Assembly: GCA_949987705.1 (NCBI GenBank)
Contig: OX465284.1
Coordinates: forward strand, 71,099,470-71,163,469
Direction of reading: 5' to 3'
Source of the DNA: Thereva unica
Lineage: Eukaryota; Arthropoda; Insecta; Diptera; Therevidae
DNA length: 64,000 nt
The notes under the pieces were generated by a model. That model did not search any database. It saw only the letters and a list, made by a program, of their open reading frames with translations, and was not told the origin of the DNA. Below, in pieces: positions 10,570 to 22,385 of this stretch. A program made the translations under genes and the position numbers. Each line of letters starts with the position of its first letter. The first letter of the stretch is position 1.

Positions 10570-13500
10570 CGAACATATTTCATTAATACATTATCAAGTT
10601 GCTTAGTGTTAGTCAAACAATTATTTGTGGAAAATAGAAAACTCGAAAGTTATAGACTTTAATTTTTACAAAACCTTTCCTATTTCCTAGTTTATTTTAT
10701 TCTCAACTGCATATGTACGAGTTGTAAAAGGCGTCCTTTCTTGAAAACAAATAAATTGACTTAAGTAACACAAATCTCAAAAGAACTTTTGTAGTAAGGC
10801 AACCAAACAGTATCTATTATTCAAGCTCACATACCTGCCTTCCATAGAAAAATAACAAATGCAACCCCGAACCCTTAAATCCTTCAAACAAATAAAATTC
10901 CACAAACCATGAAAATCTCCCATTCATAAATTCTTTTCATCAAAACAAAATTTCCCTTTAATTATTTCTTCTAATTTGACATCCGACATGGCGACCCAAA
11001 AAAATTGAGAATTTTCCACTTGAATTAATTCCCGCCGCCTTTGGTTCAGAACCCCGTCAACTAGCACAAAGGACATCATTTGTCAATTGCTGAAGGATGT
11101 AAGGTAAGTGAAAAATCCTATCACCTTTGCCATTCATATCTGCTCATTTGGAATGCATACATACAGGCAGCTTCTAGCGTCGCATTCATTCATCAAAAGG
11201 ATCCTTTGAAAAATTATCCTTATGACAATATTTGACCGAACTATAACTAGACATGACAACAAAGGATTGCTGCAGGCGGCAAAAGGGATCGATGCACCTC
11301 TTCTACACAACAGCACCAGCAGCAGCACAAGCCGAAAGATAAAAACGGACTCATTTGACAGCAACTGACAGGCACTAATCCCATTCCGTAGGTGTCGGCT
11401 GATGATACACGCTGGATAACATGCTAAGGCGGCCGATAGAGGGGCACAACAAGGACGAGAAGGACTTACTACTCAGAGGTCATGTAAATTTCCTAAATTG
11501 ATGGAAAATCGATCATTTCCACTAGAACAGGACCAAAGGATGTGCCTCGGCCGAAACTCTTTTGTCCAAAAATAAAAAAAATAAAATGAAGAAGGAGACG
11601 ACAAAAAATCGAGAAATTCCTTATGAAATTCGTCCTGTGTTCTATAAGTCTCATAAAAGGATGCTATCTTTGAGAGTGGAGTGGTGGAGTCCTCCTCCCT
11701 CCTTTCTGAACGGTAAAGAAATATCAGCATGCTCCTGGCTATTATGATTGCTCAGTCAAGATGAAAATTGAAACCCATCGATTTGATTTATTATTTTCCC
11801 CGTCAAGAGGAGCGCTTCCTATAAAATTTGTGGGAGGATATTAGTATGTGTGTGTGCACGGGTGGCTTGTGCAACAGTTTATGGCTTGTCCTGAAATTTT
11901 ATTGAACTTTAGTTGGAAAACTGTGCAGAGAAAATAGTTTGGAAGTTGGTTTTAGTTATTATTGTTGACAGAATGCTTTTCCCTTTTAATAGTTTCATCA
12001 GAAATTTTCCAGATGATCAACTTTCATAAATAATAACTTTGATTAAAGATGGGGGAAAGTTTTTTCCTGTTTTTGTGTACGACATTGCAGGAGCCTAATA
12101 AAAATGAACAAGTCAAAGGGTTTCAGCTTGTAGTTTGCAGAACGATTCAGTGTCGTGAACATCGATGTAGTTAGATGAATTGTGATTGATTGCATTTTCA
12201 ACAGTTCGGTGATCAATATTTTGTCAAACTAGTTGGCTAGTTGAAGGGACGGACTGATAAATGAAAAAATGAACGAGGATGCTTGTACAATATGACTGTT
12301 AACAACTGACTTGAAGAGTAGAGGTCTGAAGGTAGATCTTTGTGATACTCCAATGATGACTTATACTTTTGGCAGGAACAAATACGGCCTTGCATACAAT
12401 TTTCGAGTAGCACGCTCTAACTAAATTAATACTGGGTCTTACAGCAAGTGGTGCCATTTTAAATTGCTCTCGCATTAGACGCATTGTTTCATAAATTGTG
12501 TGCTAGATGGTGCCGTCCTGCTATAAATAAACAAGCATTGCATCCAAAAAAATCAGTAAATATCATTCTGTAAGTAATCTATTCGCTGTAACGATCGAAA
12601 CAGCAGTATTCTTTAAAAAATATGCTCGATGATATCGCCTGCTCAAAATCCGCATTGCTACTTCTTATGGTGGAAGAGGTTGTACGAGTACGACTATTTC
12701 CCTAAATGCGATGGTTTTGGTTGTTTACGTTCGCAGCCAAATGAAAAAGAGCCTTTCCCTAGGTGGGATAAATCTGATCTTCAGTATTTTAAATAAGTAT
12801 TAGCATATACGCACGTGTTCTGAATACCATACAATACATCTGCTAAAAGATTTCCGGCAAACTCGAAATTGTATCGTTTTAAATTTTCATTAATTTTAAC
12901 GCCACGGTCGTCCAAATGAGACTGAAAATTGGCATGATGCAATATCAAACCAAACAGTTCCCCACTTGGCAAAGCCATTCCTACGCTCGACTCGTCCAAG
13001 CTTTTGCTGGGTGCAAAATTTTAACCTATCGAGTAACAGTTTCAAATTATAACCAAATTAAAGCTTGAACATTTTTATAATTAGAAAACACAGGTGTGCC
13101 AGGTCTGTGCCGGTGCCAAGTGCCTGGCAGACTACTTTTTATTTTTTTGCTTCATTACTACTTAAACATTAGTAACACCTATACCGATTACCGTAGAGCA
13201 ACATAATTAGGTTAGTTTTTCGGTAGTTGTGTATTATTTTATTTACTACTAGCGGGAACGCGGTACGCCTCACTGCATCAATAAGCCAATAGTATGGCGT
13301 GCACCAAAACAATTGGGAATCACAAAATCGCCTTTTCTATGGGCAGCGAGAGTCTCAAATCCCAAAACGAAAGTACATTTGAAAAGGAAAATGTCCTCCT
13401 TTCGTTTCAAAACCCAAATCACCCACTCATTTATATTCCCAATCAGATTTCAACGGTCTCACTGCCACTATTGCCGTGGTCAGATGCTATGAGGAGTGTT

Positions 13501-14116
13501 GTTGCCCGTTAGCGAATTTCGAAGAGCTATTTTAATGCACGTGCGCTAGTAAGAAATTTAAAGGGCCCATTCCCCCTTGTGTGTGTGTGTTCTCTTTTAT
13601 GATGAAAATGATGTCACTTCGCCGGTTTTGTCTATGCGTGGTGCTAAAGCCCCCATGCACAGTCAAATTGGATGTATTGGATATAGTGCGGATGTACAAG
13701 CAAAACTATGGATTGTGGGCCGGTCGACCGAACAAAACTCTTTGCGCGCATTGCTTTGATGAAAATCTGGATGTACATCCAGGGAGCTTAAATATTGTTT
13801 CCCAACTTTGCGATCGCTTTACGCGTCTTGAGAAGAATTCTACTTGGAGTCACTACCGCGGTGAGAAGCTGCTCCAAACTGAAATCTCTGGGGACTCTCG
13901 CTGAATTTCTGCACAGTGCCTCCAATTGTATTACACTGTATATATTCAACAGACCTTGCACTATGTCTATTGCATTTTACCAGCTGTTGGGCAAAAAATA
14001 TTACGAAACTATTGTTACGACACCGACGAAATCGTATTCTGTATTACATATTGGGTTTCACTTTACTTGAAAATGTAACAATATGATGCAATGTCTACCT
14101 TTAGGCTTAGTACGAA
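10570..14116. other. No gene recognised
   Basis: Mostly AT-rich DNA with scattered chance frames at most about 107 residues long, for example 13581-13904 (plus), none resembling a known protein. There is a GT-rich microsatellite of about 15 bp near 13578. Confidence 0.4.
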
Positions 14117-14130
14117 GGGGGGGGGGGGGG
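14117..14130 (+). repeat. Poly(G) run of 14
   Basis: Fourteen consecutive G in AT-rich surroundings. It could form a G-quadruplex, or reflect homopolymer assembly error. Confidence 0.95.
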
Positions 14131-14269
14131 TCAATAGGTCAAGGGATCGATGGTGGAGCAAATGGTGTGGTCATCAATTAGTTTAATTACTTTATCTACC
14201 AACACCAAGGTGGTTATCGAAGCGCCGCCCCAAATTAGGGAATTGTATTCGTAAAGAAGAAGTCTTCAA

Positions 14270-14655
14270 GAACACCTAACATTGGTCACACAATCAAGGT
14301 AGAGGAGCACGAATTTAACGTGGTAAAATCATTTACTTACCTTGAGTTAATCAATAGTAGCAGCCGACAATAGCATAAAACCAGAAATACGCGCACGACA
14401 GCTAAAAGCCAACAAAGCCTACTATACTCTGCCAAGGCTCTTTAAATCCAAGCATTTAACCATAACGCCTAAACTTTCACTGTATAAGACAATGGTCTTA
14501 CCGGTTCTTACATATGCTTCTGAAACGTGAGTGCTTAGCAAAAAGCACTCAAACCACTTGACTCATGTTCGAGAGGAAAATACTTCGGAGGATTGTTGGC
14601 CCCATATGTGAGGAAGGACGATTCCGGAGACTCTACAATGACGAGATCGTTAAAG
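14270..14655 (+). pseudogene. LINE RT C-terminal fragment
   Basis: In pieces, the plus strand reads VVKSFTYLELINSS (the KSFTYLGSLI motif), then TAKSQQSLLYSAKALKSKHL, LSLYKTMVLPVLTYASET, HVRERKILRRIVGPICEEG and RFRRLYNDEIV. This is the thumb and C-terminal part of an endonuclease-encoding LINE RT (RTE-like relatives). The catalytic YADD part upstream is missing, and the copy has stops and frame changes. A GAA-rich stretch follows immediately. Confidence 0.6.
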
Positions 14656-14694
14656 AAGAAGAAGAATTCGTAAAGAGGCTGGATGTAGGATTTA

Positions 14695-14790
14695 TACAGG
14701 GTGTATTGCTGAAAGTAACAAAGCGCCTCTGGATAGACTTTGGATAGACGAACAAAACATCAAATGGTTGAGGGGAAATCGTAACGGTGT
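14695..14790 (+). repeat. TACAGGGTG-ended repeat, copy 1
   Basis: Starts TACAGGGTGTATTGCTGAAA and includes TTTGGATAGACGAACAAAA. An inverted copy lies at 18290-18371. The TACAGGGTG start, preceded by TA, is typical of arthropod MITE termini. Confidence 0.6.
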
Positions 14791-16095
14791 AGCCGCCTTG
14801 TTTAGTGCTTATTTGGTACTTTTCAACAAAGCTCAGGTGAAAAGTTCTAAAAAAGGACGAAATAGGGCCAAATATAGCATTAAAATTGCATAAAACTGTA
14901 ACGGCAGACTTCACCGTATGAAAAAAATTACCAAAAATAAGTATGTCAAGGAATCGAAAAAAAGAAGGACTCTGATTTGAATTTTTGGTTCGCTTGGCTG
15001 AAAATAAAGGATTAGGACGGGAAAATTTTGAAAAACAGAAAAAAGTTGTTCAAGTTGTGATAGTATACTATACATTACTCCAAATCAAAATTCTATCATT
15101 TTTGAAATAAGTATTATGGCCCTTCACAAAAGACTGAGGAGAATTTCTTGACAGAGGCGAAGATTCGGGTCCATCTATTAAATTTCTCCAAGGTCATGTA
15201 AATCTAACCATGAATAATGATCGACACGGCACCACCAATGATGCTATATTTGCGTATCTGTTTAAGTTACCCCAACCCGCTCACTTCAATTGAATAACCA
15301 CTAGAAAGAGGATCTAGCCTGAACATAGTTTAGAAGTGGCATTTATTTCAGTATTGACAAAAGAAGTAGATTGAGTCTACCCAAAGTCGATTAGCTCACA
15401 GGCTCATAACAAACGTGGAGGGAAGGGTAACGAGAGAGCAAGGAGAGGTAAGTTACAAGTGCATACCTCCATCGGTTCGGAGAAGATGAGCTCCGCAATG
15501 CCCAGAATTTCTAAATGTAAAAAAGGACAGAGACCATGTCCTTTTGGAATTCCCGAGATTAGCGGAGCAAATGTTGCGCTGTAACCTACAGCTAAAGGGG
15601 CGGCCAAGAGAAAAGAAGATCATAGGCTATAATGGTACGAACGCGTGATCTTTGAAATAAAGTGGAGGAGAAGCTAAATATTATCAATCAGAATCAAAGG
15701 CGGAAAGAAATCAAAAGCAAGAGAGTAAGGCTAAGAGATATTAGCAATATTATCAGGTAGATAAAGGCCGATCCAGCTGGCGACGCATATAAAGCTAAAC
15801 ATTCATTACGTTTTGACAGAAAATTAGCCAGTATTAAGAGAGTTTGATGAGGCATCTTAAGCCCTTAAGTCTTAAGACCATCGTAGTTAGGCCTAATGAG
15901 TCGACTAGTAATCGAATTTAGTTAGGGTTAGAATCCGGTATAACCGACAGGCTGGAAAGTGTCGGCATCATGATGCGTCCACCTTCGAACCCACGAAAAT
16001 AAAAAGAATCCAATAAATGTAATTTGTAAGCAAATCAAAAATTGGTTTTAAAATCACGCCAAAGAAGTATGTATAACTTCTACTGCGAGTACATA
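14791..16095. other. No gene recognised
   Basis: AT-rich noncoding sequence. I see no convincing protein similarity, tRNA or repeat boundary. Confidence 0.4.
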
Positions 16096-16117
16096 AGTAC
16101 ACACACTGACTGTTTTT

Positions 16118-16545
16118 TTAACTTCCCAGTATAGGAAGTTATTGTAATCGGTCCGAAAATCGATATCGAAATTTTCGACGTATTTTCATCTTTCAAGGTC
16201 CCAGGAGCATTTTAAGCAAAAAATTGGGAGGAAGTATGTGTGTGTGTGCGTACGGATGTGGTCACTTTTTCCTGCACGATATCGCGCGAACCAAAAAAGA
16301 TATCGACTTCGTTGAGGTGTTGTTCGAAGCGTATTAACCGAAATATGATCTGAAAAGATTTTCATAAAATTCGGTCGAACCGTTTTTTTTTGTTTAAACG
16401 ACGTTTATGATTTTTGTACCTGCACGATACCGCCCAAACTAAAAACTATATCGACTTCATTGAGGTGCCGAAAAAAGAATATTAACGAAGAAATGCTCAG
16501 AAAAAAATTTCATAATATTCGGTCCGGCCTTTTTTGTTCAAATAG
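16118..16545. repeat. MITE-like repeat with internal duplication
   Basis: Begins at a short hairpin (ACTTCC..GGAAGT) followed by ATTGTAATCGGTCCG, a sequence type common in arthropod nonautonomous repeats. Two diverged direct copies of about 110 bp start at about 16273 and 16421. Each runs from CCTGCACGATA[TC]CGC through TATCGACTTC.TTGAGGTG to TTCATAA.ATTCGGTC. The right border is not defined. Confidence 0.5.
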
Positions 16546-17215
16546 CAAAACTTCGGCTAATTGTCAGAAAGACCTTAAATTGACAAGTTTTGCTAATATC
16601 TCATAAACTCGATGGAAAGAGACCCGTTCTAAACGAAGTGATATTTTTTGGGTTCTGCACAGCGATAGCCTTCGAACAAAACATCCCTTGTCAAAATCCG
16701 ACAACCGTTCAAAATCGTGGACCCCTTTAAAAACAGCGCGATTTTTCAAACCTCGGATTAGCACTTTTTGGCGGGGAATTGTTTTATCCCGGGATTTCCA
16801 GTAGTTACCGCAAAATTTGTCCTTTTTGGTCAAGTCTGACCAGTACTTAACAATTACAGTTTTGCTAATATCTTCAAATGAAGTCATTCACTTCTCAGTT
16901 TGTCAACCTCGCTTCAGCACGCTCAATACGAATTTGAACACCCGATTTAGTGCAGCAAACGAAATGCGGAGGACATGTTTGTTTGCTAACGTTCAGGAAA
17001 AACAAATTCTCTAGAAAAATCTTGTGGGGTTACTACTATTATAGTTATTTGAACTAGCTTCTCTCGGGATTGCTTTGTCAACAGTTATTATACTAGCCAA
17101 TTTTCCACTAGTGCTAAACGTATAACTATTTTGTAAGAAGTCAGTTTATTCCATCTTCGTTCATCATACTGGGTAGTTAATCGTGTGGCCCGAAGGGGTC
17201 AAACCCTCATCCCAA

Positions 17216-17940
17216 CTAGTTTGTTATCATTATTTTGGCATGCTTCCTATCGAATCCACGTGAATTGTGGAACAAATACAAGAATGACATGTCAGAAAAC
17301 TTTTTACACCGAATTCGTTTCAGTTCAGGTAATCCCGATGTTAAGGTGAATGACGAGATATATGCATGGTTGCTTTTGATCGAAGACTTGCGATACCTCA
17401 TGTGCGGCAGTTTGTTAGTCAAGTTAAGTCGGCTCTACACGATGCGACGAACGTTCATGCCAATGTTTGCTTCCAACGTTTGATTCAATACCAACAACAG
17501 CCCGAACGTGGCCTTTTTTTCCTCGATGCGGCCTGTGGAACTGGGAAAACATTCGTCATATCATTGATTTTGGCCACTGTTCGTGCGAAATCTGAAATTG
17601 CTGTAGCAGTTGCTTCTTCCGGGATAGCGGCCTCGTTGCTAGAAGGATGCCGATGTTGAAATTTCCGTTAAACCTTCAACTTACTTCGAATCGAACGTAA
17701 TGATTTTGTTTACACCGAATTAAGTTTCAGATTCGTCTTGCATTCACCATAACGATCAACAAATCACAAGGCCAATCCTTGAGTGTTTTTGGACTGAGTC
17801 TAGAAAATGAATGTTTCTGTCACAGTCTGTTGTACGTAGAATGTTTACGTGTCAGCAAACCATCCGCTTCCTCGGAAATCAAAAAAGGCGCTACTTCTTT
17901 TTTCAAAAAGGTAGTAGATTTTACTACTCTCAAATTTCAT
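17216..17940 (+). pseudogene. Helitron Pif1-like helicase fragment
   Basis: Recognisable pieces of the helicase half of a Helitron RepHel protein. They read ELWNKYKNDMSENFLHRIRF with N.E...LLLIEDLRYLM, then GLFFLDAACGTGKTFVISLI (Walker A, with Ala-Cys where family members have Gly-Gly) and VAVASSGIAASLLEG. A jump leads to the end of the domain at about 17730-17880, read as IRLAFTITINKSQGQSLSVF, GLSLENECF and LLYVECLRVSKPS. Walker B and the middle motifs are missing, and the frames differ, so this is a decayed internal-deletion copy. Neither the Rep domain nor reliable Helitron ends were found. Confidence 0.75.
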
Positions 17941-18289
17941 CTTTCGGTAACATCGGTTGAAATTTTCGGTTTTTGATGGTGGACCTGAGGTTGGGTCTTC
18001 GGGCACCCAACCCAGGGCTCACAATACATACATCAAAAGTAAAGGCCTTAGCATAAAGGTGGTCCCGAAATTATTCATAGGAGATTATCCATGCTTTCTG
18101 ATTTTGTAAGGAAAAACTTTTTGATTTACTACGTATTTTTTGGAGAAAAAGGTGGTTGAAGTTGAAATTTTCGTCAAAAAACAAAACTTTGACCTGGACT
18201 ACTCATAACTCTGATGTGTAGGTAGAGTGATGTGTAAACCTCTACCGAAAAACTTCAAAACTCCCTAGCGGCTCAATCGTTACGATTAC
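17941..18289. other. No gene; one short hairpin
   Basis: A GGTTGGGT...ACCCAACC hairpin lies at about 17983-18006, just after the Helitron helicase end. It is not followed by a CTRR terminus at the expected distance, so I do not call a Helitron 3' end. Confidence 0.4.
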
Positions 18290-18371
18290 TCCCACCCATT
18301 CGATTTTTGTTCGTCTATCCAAAACCAATCCACAGCCGACCACTTTGTTACTTTCAGCAATACACCCTGTA
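18290..18371 (-). repeat. TACAGGGTG-ended repeat, copy 2 (inverted)
   Basis: On the minus strand it starts at 18371 with TACAGGGTGTATTGCTGAAA and shares about 70 bp with the copy at 14695. It has TA at the junction, as copy 1 does. Confidence 0.6.
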
Positions 18372-18422
18372 TATTAGAGGACGGACCGATAGCTGAAGGA
18401 AAAGCTTATTCCCCTTACGAAA

Positions 18423-19260
18423 TCACAAGTACTGCGGCGCTTGTTTGGCAATTTGGAATATGTGGTAAATCAATCGCAAGTCTTTGGTTAATGTCACGCC
18501 TAAGATGTTAAGGGATGGGGCGGCCATTGGTTCAACATGATCCACTGACACGAATAAATAGGTGTTGGTTGCACTTTTAATTGGAAATAAGACATTAGTT
18601 GGTTTTACAAACAATCCCTCATGGGATATAGGGCGAAAATAGTTGCCCTCCAACGAACTTTGTCAAGACAGGATCTGACAGGTGTCTGTCTGTCATTGTC
18701 GAAGCAGTAAGAGTAAAGCTGGGTTCCGTCGTCAGCGAAGCTGAAAAGTAAGTTGGAGGGGATTGAAAGTAGGCAATTTATAAAGATAAGAAATAGTCCA
18801 GGTGATAAAACTGACCCCTGGGAGGCTTCGCAGAGATGTGGTGAGATTCTGATTTGACGCCATCCAATACCACCTTGATTGAAGCGTGGAAAAGGCGATT
18901 CCCAATTCATTTCAGTAAAAGTGAGTCGACTCCAATAGCTTTGAGTTTAGCAAACAGGGTTGAGTTCCAAACTCTATCGAAAGCCCTGCAGATATCTAGA
19001 GCAACCAGATTAGACTCACAAAATCCATTCAGACTTTGGTTGAGGCAAACTAAAAGATCGGTAGCCATACTGTCTGTAGTATACAGGTAAGTTGGATTCT
19101 ATATATCCCATAACCTTTTTGTTGATTTATCGTGGCCATGGTTTTGGAAAGAACAGAAGTAATTGCTATTGGGCCGAAGGCGGAGGGAATGCTGGAGCCA
19201 CCTTTTTTCAGTATGGGTTGAACATGAGCAAGTTTCCAACAGTCTTGTTAAATTCCGGAG
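18423..19260 (-). pseudogene. Jockey/CR1-like LINE reverse transcriptase remnant
   Basis: On the minus strand, through several frames, the order is: an A.GPIAITSVLSKT-like segment (worn), TGDLLVCLNQSLNGF, LVALDICRAFDRVWNSTLF (RT motif A), AKLKAIGVDSLLL and QGSVLSPGLFLIFIN (motif B). Then come FSFADDGTQLYSYCFDN (motif C, FADD) and LNILGVTLTKDLR. This is the palm and thumb of a Jockey/CR1-group RT. The frame changes several times and one tryptophan position is a stop. Between the FADD segment and the VLFPIK segment an unrelated piece of about 55 bp is inserted, the RTE 3' end at about 18604-18663. Endonuclease and 3' UTR were not found. Confidence 0.75.
18604..18663 (-). mobile_element. Ultra-short RTE-like 3' end insertion
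   Basis: Encodes KVRWRATIFALYPMRD, almost identical to the last 16 residues of the RTE-like ORF at 1865 (RVRWRATVSALCPMRD). Only about 55 bp are present, embedded in the Jockey/CR1-like RT. It is best read as an extreme 5' truncation at insertion. The tail microsatellite is lost or absent. Confidence 0.65.
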
Positions 19261-21997
19261 AAATATGATAGGACCAAAATTTTGCCCAGACTGTGAGGCC
19301 AGAAATATATCAAACCTTGAAAAAATCTCTCATAAGATTTTCTATTGCTTATTGCTTTAATAAAATCAGAATGCTTGATCTGACAACTTAATCAAGGAAA
19401 TAATCTCGACCAGTGTCGACATATCTTGGTGCTCCGTCGTCATTGAGATGCGTCATTCCTACGAAATTTATTACACCATTTAACTACGATAATCTTAAAA
19501 ATAGCTTTCCTTATTAATGCATGTACGAGTGAGTGTACACCCTCATACCAGAAGTACATCGAGCATAAATTAATTCATAATTTGCCATTTGGGTTAATTG
19601 TCAGGAGTTCCAGCTAAGGGCCGTCGTGTATAAAGCGCGGACTTATATCGCTGTCAAGGCATGTCATGATTTATAGCGTTTAATTTAGAATTAAAATTTA
19701 CTGTTTAGTGTTTTGAGATGATTGCCCCGGTTACAGTACGTGTATCTCAGCGATTTATACCTCCATTTTAACTTCGCTTAATTAGCGAGCGAAATTGGAA
19801 TCACGAGCAACAACAGCAAAAATTCTATACAAGTTATCTCTAGCCGAAGAAGAAGCTCTTTGCCATTTGGGATCGTGCACCTTCCCCGAAGGCATCCCCG
19901 CCTGAAATCTGGAAGAAGACACTGCGAGACTGACTACAGATATACACATACATCCTCGGCTGCCGCCCGACCGCCTCCGCGGGACTAATCTAAAAATAAT
20001 TTTGCGACATAAGAGGTAATTAACATTACTCTGCATTAGCACAAATTAATTACTAAATGAACAAATAATTTAATTTGATTTATGACAGCAGTTTACGGAC
20101 CTTGGGGCGAGCAGTGGGGCCAGGACACACCTGGCTTATTTAGTGGCGCAGGGCGGCTTTAAACTTATTGCGAGCGGACTCTTGTTGTAGACTCTTAGTT
20201 CGGGGTCAGGTACAGAATAGCTGGGATTTTTCGGGTGGCTAAAAACCTGTTCGGAATTAATTTTTTGAATGGGAGCAGCCCTTCTGCGCCCACCGCCCAC
20301 CCACTTGGCGCCGGCATAACCTAATCAGGGCAAGCTCTATCATCAAGGATTCCTGTCGATACTCGGTACCCGGGGATGCTTGCTATCAAAAAGCCACTTT
20401 ATCCCTATTCCTTTCGTTTCGTTAATATTTAACGAATCCCTGATGAGAAGATGCTGCCCGAGTTATTAATTCACCCTTCGTTTTATTTACTTTGGGCTCA
20501 TTTCGAAGTTCTTTCCTTAAAAGCACACCTGAGGGATGGCGAACAAAATCAAAAGTTGCTGCCAGACAAGGGCTGAGTAAAAGTTTTTCCGCCCGGCAAT
20601 AAGGGCGGTCCTCGGCGACTGAGAGTTGCTCACATTATGCTCGGGGTTAAATACATTCGGGTTTGGGGTATCCTCCTTACGGGTGGGGGAGGCGGAAGGC
20701 GTAAAAGTTAGAACTCCTTGCACGAAGGCACTTCTAAGGACGCAATATGAGCCCCGGTGAAACCTTTTCGGCACCTTAAAAGGTAAATCCATTCACGCCG
20801 ATGAATTTTGATGGAGCACGGATTAGGTGCATTGGGACGATGACGGCTGGAGTGGGAGCGCGGGGCCTGGGTGGCGATGGAGCGAGACCTTGGGAAATAC
20901 GACGAAAGGAGTGGGGGTGGCTGGAACCTTGGGTCTTAAGCGAGTTTTTGCGGATCAGATTGGTAATTTTTGCTTAATGCCTCTCCTACAATGGCCGCCA
21001 GCGATGCTAATTTTGAATTATTTAGCGACCAAAGGAACCTGCATAATTAACTTCTTGGCCTGCGTTTTAATCTTTTCTCATAAGGTGGACGATGAAGCTT
21101 TTAAAGATTCAACCTAATTGGGTATAAAACCGCGCCGCCTCGTAATTTCCTCGCCTCTCCGCCGCGCTCTGCTCTTTTCCCCCCGTTATTCGGCAAATTT
21201 TAAACACATTTAATGAGGTGAAAAAGTGTTAAAAGTTAAGTTTTATGTAAACTTTTTGCTGTGTTGTGTGAGTGGAAGTGAAGAGTGGGGATTTTTGTTA
21301 ATAATAATAGACATTAATTAATTTAAATCTCGGAAGTAACGGGAGATTTCAGGATATTTTGCGTAATAATTTATTTCTGGGAAATTTCCGCTTAATTTCG
21401 AAAGTTTTAAAATTATTTTTGAAGTGGGGTTTTGTACGAGTTTTTCGTTTTAATCTGTTTTGTGTTGTTTACTGCCCACTACAAATGGCTTTTATATTCA
21501 GTGAGCTATAAAATACTGTATCTGTTAATTTAAGGTTTAGTGCTTCAAACCCCATTAAAATCTAAAGCCTCAACAAACAACTTACTAGACAATTTAGAGC
21601 TGCGGTTATAGGTTATGTAGTTTGGACTATGAATGTTGACGTTATTTAAATTGATTATCATAATAAGATTTAGCTAAAATTAATTCACACATAAAACAAA
21701 GTTGGGTTAGCTACACCATTTATAACTCAAGAACGGCTGGACCGATTTTTATGATTTTTAATTTGTTGGATTTGTCTACGCCCCGAATAGCAGAATAACT
21801 ATTTAAACCAGTGCTGCCAACTATATCCTAGAGAAACCACTAGATTCGGTATTTAAAACCACCAGAAAACCATTAAAAGATTCTCTCCTTCGTAAAAAGT
21901 AACTAGATATTCCACTAAATTTTAAGTTCCTCGAACTTATGATCAAACTAATTCAAAAAAATTGATTCATTGCTTTGACCAATTATCATTAACTATA
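19261..21997. other. Noncoding, low in recognised repeats; candidate regulatory DNA
   Basis: I see no transposon protein similarity here. From about 19.5 to 21.1 kb the sequence is more complex than its surroundings and has TAAT-type motifs, including TTAATTAGC near 19777, GGTAATTAACATTA near 20012, AATTAATTACTAAA near 20044 and GCATAATTAACTTC near 21041. After a putative promoter (21123) the sequence becomes very AT-rich. Around 21.73 kb the phrase ACGGCTGGACCGATTTTTAT occurs, common in arthropod dispersed repeats. Confidence 0.35.
21123..21200 (+). promoter_or_regulatory. Candidate TATA-type promoter
   Basis: TATAAAA at 21123-21129 is followed by GC- and pyrimidine-rich sequence (CGCGCCGCC, CCTCGCCTCTCCGCC), and then AT-rich sequence with a possible 5' splice donor (GAGGTGAAAA) near 21216. 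There is no canonical TCAGT initiator at +30 and no downstream coding exon I can recognise. Confidence 0.3.
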
Positions 21998-22120
21998 CCC
22001 TGGCTTCACCGACCGAACTGCGCTAGTTCGAGTAAACTCGTAAACTGAACTTTAAAATAACTTCAGTTCACATACTATTCAACTGAGGGTAATGGGGAAT
22101 ACGCCCTTTTGCCTTTTTCC

Positions 22121-22385
22121 ATATCGAGCCCTTCCCACCGTTTTATCGTAACCGACAAAAAGTAAATTTTACAGGAGAAGGTTTTTCTTACTTATTTTTG
22201 TATCTGTTATTTGTAATGGGCTGAAATTAGTTAGGCTAATTATTTTATTAGTTAGGCTAGTTTATTATCCGATTAATGTCAAAATTGGTGGTATGTTTCG
22301 AAGGTTAAATTAACGTCGTTTGCGGTAAAAAACGAATTTTCGAAAAAATGTCGCTTACGACAAAACGGCGGGAAGGGCTCGATAT
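22121..22385. mobile_element. Small MITE, about 265 bp
   Basis: Terminal inverted repeats of about 36 bp: the left starts ATATCGAGCCCTTCCC and the right end, inverted, starts the same, with A/G differences in CC[AG]CCGTTTT[AG]TCGTAA. There is no coding capacity. The superfamily is not assigned, and the target duplication is unclear because of AT-rich flanks. Confidence 0.65.

Noticed and set aside
17983..18006. Helitron 3' hairpin
   Set aside because: The stem is good, but no CTRR end follows at the usual 10-12 bases and no AT insertion site could be defined.
14695..18371. One autonomous transposon bounded by TACAGGGTG ends
   Set aside because: No transposase between the ends and only about 70 bp of terminal similarity; kept only as a finding to check.
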